Part shown: positions 1 to 11,398 of the stretch, one piece after another | How the letters are laid out: each line of letters opens with the position of its first letter | How positions within the stretch are numbered: the first letter of the stretch is position 1 | The notes under the pieces: model-generated | The model's input: the letters and a program-made list of their open reading frames with translations, nothing else | The model's database searches: none | Told to the model about the DNA's origin: nothing | Made by a program: the position numbers and the translations under genes | Assembly: GCA_003864495.1 (NCBI GenBank) | Contig: ML133378.1 | Location: 240,239 to 304,238, forward strand | DNA: 64,000 nt | Direction of reading: 5' to 3' | From: Nemopilema nomurai | Lineage: Eukaryota > Cnidaria > Scyphozoa > Rhizostomeae > Rhizostomatidae

Positions 1-1024
1 TATTATTTTTATTCTTCCCCACAAGAAGCATTCTCTCTCGTAGGAAACACCCTTGTTTCCCAAGAAATGTAATTTAATTTATGGTTGGCAATGAACGTTA
101 TTGCACAAAACTTGGCTTCAAAGTTTTGAAATTAGACATTATACGTGTGTAAAAATCGTTATAAAACATACAATAAAGTGCTAATATTAAAATTTTCAAG
201 TGCTACACTGTCATGAAATCTAAACGAGCTTTTAAAGTTACAAATAGTTAAGGAAAGTTTTTGAGGGGATACCAAGTTCTAATCGATAGACCAAGTTTTC
301 AGCTGTCTAATATCATGGAATACAAGATCAGCTTGAAAAAGAGCTAAAAAGTCAATTTGTCAACAGAGTCTGCACGCAGGATTCATACGTACCCCCCCCC
401 CCCCTAGTTTTCTCATCAGATTTGCAATAATCTCAAGGGCCAACTTTCTGAATAAGTGGGGGGACAAGGGCATTATATTATTATCATGACTAGAAAAGCT
501 AATGAAAATATCTCTTTCCCTCACAAACATAGTGCCCAATAGCTACTCTTATAACCAATTTTAAGATTTTTCAGTCTAAAAGAATTCTGATGCCCTGATT
601 GCAAGTCTTTCAGACTGGTTTTCAGAAAATAAAACTAATTCTATCAAGTAGTTTTTTATTATACGGGATAGTAGTATGACTGATGGAGGTGAAGAGGAGA
701 ATCTTTTGAACTTTGAGAAGGGATACTTGTTTTCTCTAACTCATAGAGGCTATCACAGAAACAAGATTTCTGCGTTTAACAAATTGCACCTCTTATTTTA
801 AAATGGTTGGCATTTTTTGACATACAGGTTAACGGGAGCAAGAAAAACAAAAGTAATACAAGCTATCTACAATTAAGATAAAAAATTGATTGCTACAAAT
901 CCTTCATCTTTATAACCTTACAAGTAACATTGTAAGTGTTAGATATCAAAAGGAGTTTATTTTACAGTTTCAAAGTGTCTGCATGGCTTCATCATCCAAG
1001 TATGACATTAATATTGGATCCAAG
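1..1024. other. Intergenic/3' flank of PRORP, no gene seen
   Basis: AT-rich sequence with no open frame of convincing length and no recognisable RNA gene. A run of 13 C at 392-404 is the only conspicuous simple feature. The last 8 bases (1017-1024, GATCCAAG) are the left target-site copy of the MITE that follows. Confidence 0.5.
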
Positions 1025-1333
1025 CAGTCTTTGTAATATGAGGCGTGCGATCGCACACATGCGCAAAACGTACAAGCCGTGCTAATCATTACACGCGCAA
1101 AACAAAGAATTTGCCAGAATTTTTTTTAAAATTGCTTATGTTTCGAAGATTTTCAAAGCAGCGGTAACTCAAAGTCGCCAAATTAGGTCTCCTTAAAAGC
1201 AACACCCAGTTCTTGACAACAGGTATGAGAAACAACCGATAAAAAGCGGTTCGCATCGCACGCGATAGCACGCGCAAAGTAATCAAGGCGTGCGAAATGG
1301 CGCACGCGGCCTATTTTCATATTACAAAGACTG
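1025..1333. mobile_element. hAT-like MITE, 309 bp
   Basis: The element starts CAGTCTTTGTAATATGA and ends with the exact reverse complement, a perfect 17-bp terminal inverted repeat. The 8 bases GATCCAAG occur immediately outside both ends (1017-1024 and 1334-1341). An 8-bp duplication with CA...TG termini is the signature of the hAT superfamily. There is no transposase, so it is non-autonomous. The interior is rich in CG-containing words such as GCGTGCG and CACGCGC in both orientations near the ends, which resemble the subterminal transposase-binding repeats of hAT elements. The short open frames across it are not genes. Family assignment rests on termini and duplication length only. Confidence 0.82.
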
Positions 1334-1486
1334 GATCCAAGGTTCCAGGCATAAGCAAAAGCTCCATCAAACAAACTCTTTAAAAAAGTTTGTAGGAACA
1401 GAACAACTGCATGAAGCAGAAAAGTTGCTTGGCACAGACATAATTTGGTTTCTGTTTTTCTAGCTTCAATAAATCTCTTCTCCAAT

Positions 1487-4434
1487 TTACTTTTTAGTAC
1501 AACATAACCATTGTCGGTTTGGTCCAGGAAAATGCCAACTGTTCTGGGTAGTCTGAACATCAATGTCAAAGTTTTCTCGTCGAGGAAAAATTGGCTTTCC
1601 AGTGTCAGTGAACTTTGTAAGCACTATCTGATGTGACCGCATCCAACGTTGAAAATCAAACTTGGTACTGGCATCAAGTGAATGTGTATGATCACCAAAT
1701 TTATCTGCTGTTATAATATCAATGTCCATGTTTTGAAACACCATACTTAAAAGGATAAAGTAATCATCTATGTGACCATCTTCTTTTCTAAAAGACATGA
1801 AAGAGAATATTCAAAGCCTGTTAGTCTAAAAATGCCAATGAGGTGAAGTATAAAGTTATTGGTACCATTATCTTTGTATTGCAGGCCTAAAGTGGTTTTT
1901 TGGAACAATGTTCATCTATAAGATGTCTTTATCCACAGTGTAAAGGCCAACAAGGAAATTTTTTACATTATGTGTAGAATGGAGACTTACTTGTCATCAA
2001 CAAAGAAGATACCACACCCTTGTCTTCGCAAATAGTGTAAAAGTTGGATCATGTGAAAGTTTGGGAGGTCAGTTGCCTCATTTCCATCCATAAGTGTGGA
2101 AAGCAATGGACTTGAACAAAGTGCCAATACATGTTTCTTTTGAGCAATGAAATGTCTGACAACTCTCTTCACCTGCACAAAACAAAACAAAAAATCAATT
2201 TTCTTTTGCAATTAACCAATGGAATTGAAGACTTGAAAACAAACCGCTAATGGTTCCACTCATCACCTCTCCTGAACATAAAGAATATAGTGAATTTCTA
2301 AATCCTGCAATCTTGACTGATAAAATTTCTGCCATTTCTGGATGGCTGCCTTGCTACCATAGTTGAACAAATCACTACAGCTCATCTCTTGAAATAGCAG
2401 ATGATAAAACAGAATTAAAAACTTTTTGAAAAGCTATTACCTGAAAGGAGTTGAATCCTCTGTCTTTGTAGTAAGCAATATTCAGAACATCCAAAGCAAC
2501 ATCAAATGGCCCATGGGTACTTAGGTAATGCTTGAAATCCTGAATTTTGTTCTGTGGTTTGTTTGAGCTAGGATTATTAAAATCTGGAACCTTTGAAACT
2601 GTGGCATTAACAAGAACTTTACTTATTGATGTTTCTGCAATGTCATAAAGTTTCTTTTCCAGACTGGCTCTCTTTCTTCTGGTAAGGAAAACCTCTTTAA
2701 TTGGGATCCACAGCATTTGCAAACTCCTCTGAAACAAACAAACATTCAAACTGAATACCTTAGCCACAAACCAAATATTCTCAAGGTGCAAAACCACCTT
2801 AAAGCTAGATAAAAGAACAAATACTTGTTACAGATTCAATAATTTTGTGACTATTCATTCTTAATTCTGGTGAAAAACTTGTCTTGATATATACTTTATC
2901 CCACATTTCTTAGACAAAACTTGATTCAAAGACTGGCAAAACTGCAATGATGTAATAAAAAGCATAATGCAGGTGTAAAAAATGGCATCAAATTTTTTAT
3001 AAGTAAAACCGGCACTTTATCACACCTCATTAAAAAATTTCTCTTCACTTAAAAACCTTACAAGAGGTTTTTCTAGCACAACATAATTCTGATAAGAATT
3101 ATACAGCTTACCTAATATTTACTAGGGATGTTCCAACTTTCCAATGCCTCTTTTTGTCACTAAAACAGAAGAACTTCATCAACACTCCAATCCAAAGTTA
3201 AAACTTTGAGTGGGTTTTGAAATCGTAAGTATAAATCGCAACTACTAAAATATCTGTTTTCATAAACATTAAGCTAAGATATGATGGTAGGTAATTACAA
3301 ACCTTGCTCCAGCATTATCTGTATACTTTATTCGGCTTAACCTTTTGCTCCAACTAACTTTGTGACAATTTTCAGCCTTTGGTTGAATGACACAGGAAAC
3401 CAGTTACCTGTACAGTTCACTTCTTTAAAAGAGGTGCTGCATGGAATCTGTTACATTAGCAAAAATAATTGTAACTCAAGGTAGGCCAATTTAAGAAATA
3501 TATGTGCCTCCACTCATGAAATTGTTTGCTCTTTAGGCCAATGGTAAATTAAACATCCCTACCTCTCAAACCACCTTTTTGCTGAACCAAATGTTTTTGG
3601 CCCAAGGGTGAAGCCAGTGTTGGTAAGCAAGTCAAAAACTGCTAAAACAAACGTCTTTGCTGCTTCTCTCTCTTCCATAGCAGTATCAATAAGTGACCCA
3701 TAGAATTTGTCATGAAAAAATGTTTCAATTTTTTTCATTTTCTTCAGTAGCTCTAGAGCCACATTATAATCCCCTACTCTAACTGCATTTAGGATTATAT
3801 TGTGAAATGATCTTCCATGTAGTTCAATTCCACTTGACTCCATATCTGCTATAATCTTCAGCCCATCCTTCCATGATTTGCTTTTCATTTCATGGCGTAT
3901 GATCAAATAGTATGTTGCCTCATTTGCAATACATAGTGATTTCATTCTTGAGGAAAGACAGTGAAATTCCTTTCTTCCATTGAAAATGTCATAAAAATTC
4001 AAAAATGTGTTTAAATTTTCAATTGTCTTATCTCTCAAATCTGGCAAGGATGCCATGTTGATAAAAACAGAAGCAAGATTCTCTGACTCACGAAAAACTT
4101 CTTGCAGTATGGTATGATTTGGTTCCAATTCAAGCTTTTTAAACTTCTGAACAATGTATTTGAACAAATCTGAGTCTTTAGCTTCTGTATGTGAGTCTTT
4201 TCCAGGCAAATCAAAAACTGATGGCGAACATTGGTGATTCACAGTTGTAATCAACAGCCTTCTGTGGATGGAGGGGAGTGAAAAGTCACTTTTTGTTGAC
4301 ATTTTAAAGAGATTCCCGTGGACGTTAAACTGGAACATCATCTTTCCTCGACAAAGCAAAGACCTTCCATGTTTATAAAATAGGAAATGTCGCGATTTGG
4401 GAAGACGCACTATCAGAAGTGCTCTGCTACTCAT
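1487..4434 (-). CDS. PRORP: Mitochondrial RNase P catalytic subunit (PRORP/MRPP3), with one apparent frameshift
   Basis: Cuts the 5' leader from mitochondrial tRNA precursors, in animals together with the TRMT10C/SDR5C1 pair. Four exons: 3563-4434, 2441-2728, 1991-2172, 1487-1787. The N-terminal half, about residues 80-290, is PPR-like helical repeats. Exon 2 starts with the zinc-site half CKCCG. The metallonuclease (NYN) domain follows, with VALDVLNIA, then DDYFILL and DKFGDH supplying the aspartates that bind metal. The end, NSWHFP...WLCCTKK, supplies the second half of the zinc site. Joined length is about 547 residues, against 583 in human. Odd point: CKCCG and VALDVLNIA in exon 2 are in different frames. 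The phases of all other junctions fit only if one base is missing (or two are extra) near 2650-2680. The first ATG, at 4434, opens a basic, mitochondrial-type N terminus. Confidence 0.88.
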
Positions 4435-5666
4435 CTTTCGTCGGCTTTTGTCGGAGCAATCTCGCTCAGTAACAAGTTAAATCAACGTAAATTGCGTAAA
4501 CTTTCTTGAAAAAGTCAAGTTAGATTATTGGTCTTCCAGTTCCAATGTGTTCTTGTTGTTGCTGTCGTCCCCAGCGTTGTTGATGTTGTGACGGAGCTGA
4601 GTGATCTTTGTCAAATGATTTACTACTGACAGACGGATACTTTATTATTTGCAGATCATTGCGAGAAGACGTGATTGAAATAATAGGCCCTGATGAAAAT
4701 TTCCTAATAACTCTATACATCTTACACGACCATCAAATGTTGATTGATTTTCTCAGCTTTTTCACAACCGTTACTCAAAGTAGGTACGGAATAATCCCCC
4801 TTTGTGACTTTCTAAAATTGTAAAGCGTCAGTTATATCCCACTCACACTTGGCGTTTCTGCTGCGTTGATTAATTTATAGCCCAGAATTGCAAATTGAAT
4901 TTGGATTGGATTTCGTGTGATATCGATCCAAATAAATATAACGGTAATATAACCAAAGACCGCCCTTAAATCTGTTACAGAAGCACTGCATAACTACACA
5001 ATGGCTTTTCATCTTAATTCTTATTCAAAAGGAAGAGGTTGTTGGAGCTGACTTTGTAGTGACCCTGCCTAGGCCTATTTTCCATCACACACCCATTTCT
5101 GCCTATTCATCACACGCCACTTCCACCTAACACACAAGGTATTTTCCAACCGGCAATTACTACATCAACATCATTGATCACCATGGATATCATCATAATG
5201 ATAATGAGGACCATTAAATCAGTTCAAAAGTGAAAAGGGAAACGAGCATACATCCAGGTAGCCAATGCTTTGTTAATGCTTATGAAATTGTCGAGTAGGA
5301 AAGGGAACCTCTAGTAATTTGAATTGATTGTTTCTAAATGAATCTAACTCTATCTAATAGTAGTTGTTGAGAGGTAGGCCAGCGGAAAGTTGATTCGTTG
5401 TCTCAGACAGGTATAGGCATGCTGCCAATCCTATCCGTCATCAAACTGGATAGTTTTTCGAAAATTTCCGAATTATTATGACTATATATCTCAACGACTT
5501 TTAAAAAGTACAAAGTTTTTATGGTGACGTCACTCTCCACATTTTCTGGATCAGTTGGAGGTTTGGAGTTTGCCTTGATGAAAACGAGGTTTCAGTTAAT
5601 CTGAAATTGAAATGCGTGCGCATACGATTTCTCGGACACTGAGGACCTTCACTCGAAAGACTGAAA
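4435..5666. promoter_or_regulatory. Head-to-head intergenic region of PRORP and UQCRFS1
   Basis: About 1.2 kb separates the start codons of two divergently transcribed nuclear genes for mitochondrial proteins, so it must hold both promoters. I see no clear TATA box. A 66-codon minus-strand frame at 4520-4720 begins MYRVIRKFSSG and ends 86 bases before the PRORP start. It could be an upstream frame in the PRORP leader or chance. Nothing else is recognisable. Confidence 0.45.
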
Positions 5667-7029
5667 ATGTATTCCTCTCGGAATATTTCTAGTGGGTTTT
5701 CAAAATTTTTAAATGCTACAACTTCTTTAACATCACCTATCGCTAGAAACATACCTGCTCTAGTGATCAAACACAAGGAACCCGTACTGAAGGACTCGAA
5801 GTTGAATTATGCGGCACCAACCGGGAATGCTAGCGTCACAACAAGTTTGCTTGGTGAGTAGAGAATTAGGCCCACGGCATTTACTAGACTCGGAATGCAT
5901 GATCATTTTCTACTTTCCAAGCATATAACTTGGATTTAAGCGCACTTTTGTTTGGTTGATAGTTCAATAAGGTTTCTGTCTAATGAAGGGGATTAAATCG
6001 CCTGTGAATTTACAAGGGTTTGGAAAATGGTAGGCCTTTTTAAGTGACGGTTATGTAGTTCTTTATTATAGTCATCTTCCGTTGCAGCTTGGGTTCCAAA
6101 TTTATCCCTCCGTCTCAGATATTAAGGGGTAGGCCAAAATTAGGTTGTCTAGTATAAAAAGAGAAACTTTACAGATCCCCGAGTTTTGAAAGGTAGCTTT
6201 TTTATCTTTAAATTGTTATGTTTTTCATAAAAATATGTTAGTGACTGTTCTACTATATAATATGCCTATGTCAAAGTCCTATTTTGAATTATTGTGTCTA
6301 TATCGGATAAGCTAGGTGATTTTGGTGTACACAAATAAAAAACTGCAGGAATTAGAATTGCACAGAATTCAAGTTTCCACTTTAAACTTGACATGAAAGC
6401 AGAATTCTTTATTTTCTGCTGCAGGTAAAACTCAGGTGAGGTTTAGCCATACAGACATTCCCGTGCCAGACTTCTCAGAGTATCGACGTGACAGCACTAA
6501 AGATCCCGCTACTTCAAACCCTCAGTATGCTAGTAGGGCATTCACATACATGATGCTCACTGGGTTTGGAGTCACCGCTGCTCATGCTGGGAAGAACATA
6601 CTTGTTGACTTCTTGTCAACCATGAGTGCGTCTGCTGATGTTCTGGCAATGGCAAAGGTTGAGGTAGATCTTTCATCCATCGCAGAAGGGAAGAGTGCAA
6701 CCATTAAATGGAGAGGGAAACCTTTGTTTGTTAGACATCGTACTCAGCAAGAAATTGATGAAGTTCGTGCAGTAGATGTTAACTCCCTTCGTGACATAGA
6801 GACTGATGATGTGCGTGTAAAGGATCCAAAGTGGCTGGTTCTGATTGGTGTCTGCACTCATCTTGGTTGTGTACCAATCGCAAATGCAGGGGATTATGGT
6901 GGTTATTATTGCCCTTGCCATGGATCACATTATGATGCTTCAGGCCGGATACGAAAAGGGCCAGCCCCTTTGAACTTGGAAGTACCATTTTATGAATTTA
7001 GTGATGAAACCACATTGATTGTTGGCTGA
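5667..7029 (+). CDS. UQCRFS1: Cytochrome b-c1 complex Rieske iron-sulfur subunit
   Basis: Carries electrons from ubiquinol to cytochrome c1 in mitochondrial complex III. Two exons, 5667-5853 and 6425-7029, join in phase (donor GTGAGT, acceptor CTGCAG) to give 263 residues, close to the usual 270 or so. The N terminus is the presequence. It is followed by the conserved [15 protein letters not shown] stretch and one membrane segment ([15 protein letters not shown]). The C-terminal Rieske fold binds the 2Fe-2S cluster through CTHLGC (C206, H208, C211) and CPCHGSH (C225, C227, H228). C211 and C227 form the usual disulfide. All ligands are present and there is no break. Start chosen: the first ATG, followed by a basic presequence. 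Confidence 0.97.
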
Positions 7030-7799
7030 TTTATCCTCCAGAAACAGAGGTGTAATAACAACTATGTTTAAGTAAATTTGTCATGTTTAACTACAGCTTG
7101 CTTTGTTTATGATAGAACATGTGTGACTTATTTTCTGCAGCATTAAGCATTTTCTGTGAATTCCCAGTATTAAATCCAATGCTCATTCTCTGTAAATAAT
7201 GTGATCTTCCATGTCACATTACAGAAATATATATAAAAATTTGTGTTGATTTCCTTTTTTGAGTTTCCTTTCTTCTGCTCATATGCAGTATATGGGTGCC
7301 AATATTCTGTTTCAAACCAACACAAAATGTAACTTTCCTGTAATCAAAAGCTTATTTTTTCTCCCTCATGTTCCCTAAAGAATTTTCAGCTATCCATCCT
7401 TTAAAACATCACACATCATTATATCACTGTCAAGTTTGGATACACCTTAGATTTGTCTGAATACCAAGATTGTGATTTTCTTATTCATTACATTTTTATT
7501 TGCCTGATTTCATTTATCTTCATATTGAACCTTACATTTAGCTGTATCAATCAGACAAATTTTAATACAAGAGGTCTCATATAGCCCTTAAAAATGCATG
7601 CCATATCTTTTGAAAACTTAAGTTGTGACATCATATTTTAAAAAAATTTCTCACAAGCAACCAAATTACCAGCCAAGAATCTTTATAAGCTCAATTTTTT
7701 TTATTAGAACTATAAAATCAATTAAATCAATGAATCTTTTTATTGAAAATTGATAATATGTGACATACATATATCATCTAAACTCTTTCACAGTCTGTC
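7030..7799. other. 3' flank of UQCRFS1, no gene seen
   Basis: This should contain the UQCRFS1 3' UTR. I see no canonical AATAAA close to the stop, but there are AT-rich candidates around 7190-7240. The rest is low-complexity AT-rich DNA up to the 3' end of the LINE. Confidence 0.4.
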
Positions 7800-7809
7800 A
7801 CAGTATACA

Positions 7810-9355
7810 TCATCTTGTATTTTGTCTCTGCTTTTGGACAATTTTTAGTCTATGAATAGTCCCACTAGTGTTGGACAAAAAGGTCATCATCATCAGCCGT
7901 TCAGGCCACTGCAGGCTGATGGCCTCCACAAACTCTTCCACAACTTTCGGTCTTGTGCCTTCCTCATCCAACTGTGATGTTGTGCAGATCATCATGCTAT
8001 CTTCGCTTTGGCCTTCCTGGTCGTTGTCTTTCCACTCTTGGTGTCCATTCGGTGGCCTTTTTGCCCATTTTATCGGGCTCATTCATGCGATGTGTCCTGC
8101 CCACTGATATTTAAGCTTATCTGCCTTTTCTAGGATGTCTGTGACTTCCTTGCGGGACCTTATTTCTTTGTTTCTCCACTTATCTCGCAGAGTGATGTTT
8201 AACATTGCCCTCTCCACGTTTTGTTGAGCTACCGCCAGTTTGTCCCTCTGCCTTTTTGTTAGTGTCCAAGTTTCTGCTGCATATGTCATTGCTGGTAGTA
8301 TGACCCCGTCCATTATTCTCTTTAGGCTCATCGGTATTGACTTCTTTCTTAGGAACTCGCTATATTGGCTGAATCTCTGCCATCCTGCTGTTATTCTTCT
8401 GTCTATTTCCTTGTTGATCTCGTTATTTGTTGTTATCAACTGTCCTAGGTAGATGTACTCCTCTACCTCTTCTATGGTCTCGTTGTCTATTTTGATTCCC
8501 ATTCTTTGGCATTTCTTCCCAGGAGTGTTGCACATAACCTTGATCTTCTTCTTGTTCATTTTCATGCCATCTTTCTTTCCTTCTCTGTTTAGTTCCTCAA
8601 GCATCTTCCCTAGTTCTTCCTCGCTTCCTGCAAATAATACTATATCGTCTGCAAATCACAAATTACTAACATACTCGCCATTGATGTTAATCCCCATCGT
8701 GTCTAATCCTGTTCTTTTAACAATCTCTTCTAGTGCTGCAGTGAACAATATTGGTGACAGTGTGTCTCCTTGTCGCACTCCTCTTTCGATGTTAATTGAG
8801 GTGCTCAGTTTGTCAGTTCTGATTTGTGCTGTACCGTCTGTGTACACGTTTGTCAATGTGTCAATATACCTTCTTGGTACTCCTTGATTTTGTAGAGCCT
8901 TCATCACTGCGTCGTGGCTAATTATTTTTAATAACTCTCATATATAGTTTGAAAATATGAGAGAGGAGACTGATTGGTCTGTATTTCCCAATCTCCTTTT
9001 TGTCGCCTTTTTTGTATATTAGTATAATTATTGCATTTTTCCATTTTCCTGGGATGGCCTCTTTGTCTTGGGCTAAGTTAAATATTTCCTTGAGTTTTTT
9101 AACTGTTGTTTCTTCTCCTGCTTTCAGTAATTCTATCACAATATCGTCGTCTCCTGGTGCTTTTCCATTCTTCATTTGCTTGAGTGCTGTTTCGATTTCG
9201 CTCTCCAACACGGGTGGTACGTTCTCTGCGTATTCTGGATTGATGCTAATAGCCTGTGTCCCATTCCTTGAGTATAGCACTTGATAGAATTATGCACATC
9301 GTTCTACTATTCTTTCACGGTCTGTTGTCACTGTACCGTTTTCTTCCCTTATTGC
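7810..9355 (-). pseudogene. LINE reverse transcriptase and C-terminal region, broken
   Basis: Reading on the minus strand from 9355: GKAPGDD and then YRPISLLS, the opening motifs of LINE reverse transcriptases. Next comes GVRQGDTLSP, then FADDIVLF, the active-site aspartate pair, near 8630-8655. After these come the YLGQ..T...E...RI thumb region, the AAETW motif, and a GRPKRR tail before the end. An in-frame TGA at 8656-8658 sits directly before FADD where other elements have a sense codon. It is the form expected from C-to-T change at a CpG. Further shifts occur around 8083-8100 and 9281. Confidence 0.85.
9351..9355. other. Target-site duplication of the LTR element, left copy
   Basis: ATTGC directly before the LTR. 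The same five bases follow the other LTR at 14302-14306. Five-base duplications are typical of Ty3/gypsy integrases. Confidence 0.9.
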
Positions 9356-9567
9356 TGTTATATTCTCTTTATTCCGTAGGCCAATTCATATAGAAGACAC
9401 TTCATTTACTTTCATATTCGAATCCAAAACACCACTCAACTAAAATTCCCTAACACCCTTCTATTCTATAACAAAGCATAACAAAACAATTGTTGCACAG
9501 GGCAACCAAAGCAAGGTTCAGCACATTACTCATAATAATAATAATAATGAAGGTTCACTTTATGACA
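9356..9567 (-). repeat. LTR (3' LTR of the minus-strand element)
   Basis: 212 bp, identical to the LTR at 14090-14301 except for two substitutions, at about 9452 and 9462 (C here, A in the other). It contains a short (ATA)n run. The pol stop codon lies just inside this LTR. Confidence 0.95.
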
Positions 9568-11398
9568 TCACTTCCCCTTTTTGAACTGTTGTTCTCCTTA
9601 TAAGTTCTGACGGTATTGGATTCCCGTATCTGTCTGGGACTCTTCGAAGACGTTGATTTCTTTGATTGTTCTGGGTTTGGTTTTCTCGATCTGGCTCTGC
9701 ATGATGAACATTGCTCCGATCTTGTGTTCTCTTGTAGCTGTCATTGTCATAGTCGTTGTCTACATCTGGCCTGTATTGTTTTGCTACAAATCTCTTGAAA
9801 TGCGAAACATTTCTCGAAATTTGATGCTTGTTGGCGTTTTCTGCTGTCACTTTGGTACCTTTGCGTGAAATTACGATGTATGGCACATTGTTGAATCTTG
9901 AGGAGAACTTGTTCTTTCGATCTTTTTTTACCAGCACATGATCGCCTACTTTGATTTCACTTTCTCTGGCCTGGCGTCGTCTGTCTGTGTATTCTTTCTG
10001 GTGTATCTGACCTTGACGTTCGTTTGCCATTGCTTCCCTATGCCTGTTAGTAACAGTTTTTCTTTGAATGACTGGCAATTTACCCTTCACTTGTCGATTA
10101 AATAACAACTCACATGGTGGTACCTTGGTCACGGAATGTGGTGTTATGCGGTATTGCATCAAGAACCTTTGAATTTCTTGTTTCCATGGTTTTCCTTCCA
10201 CGATCGCTGCTTGAATAACTTTGCCTAGCGGCTGGTTGAAGCGTTCGACCTCTCCGTTTGCTTGTGGCCATTTTGGAGTACTTCGGCCATGTTTTATTCC
10301 CAATATGTGTAAATAACGCTTGAATTCATCTCCATTGAAAGGAGGGCCATTATCCGTCTGTATCTTGTCGGGAATTCCATGCACAGCAAAAATACGATCT
10401 AGTTTAGGTATAAGTGTTGAAGCTTTTGTAGAGGAAACAACTTCTACTTCTGGGAAACGCGAGTAACGATCAATAATGACTACCAGATAGTCACCTGTTG
10501 GCAGTGGTCCATAATAGTCTATGTGTAGTTTCTCCCATGGTTTTGTTGGTAATTCACTCAATTGCAATGGCTCTGGTCTGTTTTCTTTACCTGTTGCTTG
10601 ACAAGCAAGGCAAGAATCAATCGTTGCTTTAACTAAGTCATCTATTTTTGGGAACCACACTTTCTCTCTGATCATAGCTTTTGTTTTGGACAGCCCCTGA
10701 TGACTTTCATGCGCGATGTCAATTGCCTTTTGGCGTAAAGATAGAGGAATGACTATTCTTGAGCCTCTAAGAATAATATTCTGCGCACCGATCGAAAGTT
10801 CTTCTTTGATTGCTCGGTATGACAAATCGACCGATTCCCACGCACCTGAGCGAATAGCGGCGCGAAGTTTCTGGAGTTCTTTGTCGCTATTGGTTTCTTT
10901 ACCAATCTCATGCAGACTCATTGTCTTAGGAACTGCATTAGAAGTTACGAACTTTAGGTATTCCTCAGTGAACTCTGTTTCTTTTGATGTTTTAGCAGAT
11001 GGATGGCGAGATAGGTAGTCCGCAGCGTTCTCTTTGCCAGGTTTATATTTAATTGTAAACTGATATGGCTGCAAGCGTAAAACCCATCTTTCTATCCTGG
11101 CTGATGTCTTAGAGCTTGGCGATCCGTATATGATCTCTAGGGGCTTATGGTCTGTGACAAGTGTGAAAGGTTGACCATATAAAAACAAATGGAAATGTTC
11201 AATGCCCCATACTATGCTCAAAGCTTCCTTTTCCGTCTGGGAATAACGACTTTCCACATCTGTTAAGGACCTACTAGCATATGCAATTACTTGATGGTCC
11301 TTTTTTTCTTTTGAGCTTTGCGATAAGATGGCTGAAATGCCTACAGGACTTGCATCAACTGTCAGACTAGTAGATTTGTTTATATCAAAGTATCCCAT
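9560..11398 (-). pseudogene. Retrotransposon RNase H and integrase part of pol
   Basis: An uninterrupted 612-codon piece. At its start LTVDASPVGISAIL and the following YSQTEKEALSIVWG and TDHKPL are the RNase H motifs. About residues 230-275 hold the HHCC zinc domain (HESHQG...CLACQ). The integrase core has its acidic residues in LHIDYYG, IQTDNGPPF and NGEVERFN. No chromodomain is evident at the end. The frame is intact here but is cut off from the reverse transcriptase by the shifts around 11400-11500. Confidence 0.92.
9568..9582 (-). other. Polypurine tract
   Basis: On the minus strand AAAAAGGGGAAGTGA lies directly before the LTR, the position where plus-strand DNA synthesis is primed. It overlaps the last codons of pol. 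Confidence 0.8.

Noticed and set aside
1089..1569. Open frames around the first MITE
   Set aside because: They lie across the MITE edges, run antisense to the end of PRORP, and have no recognisable content.
4608..4823. 71-codon plus-strand frame in the intergenic region
   Set aside because: Overlaps the minus-strand frame 4520-4720. Composition and lack of similarity suggest chance.
6673..6988. Minus-strand frames within UQCRFS1
   Set aside because: Shadows of the Rieske coding exon.
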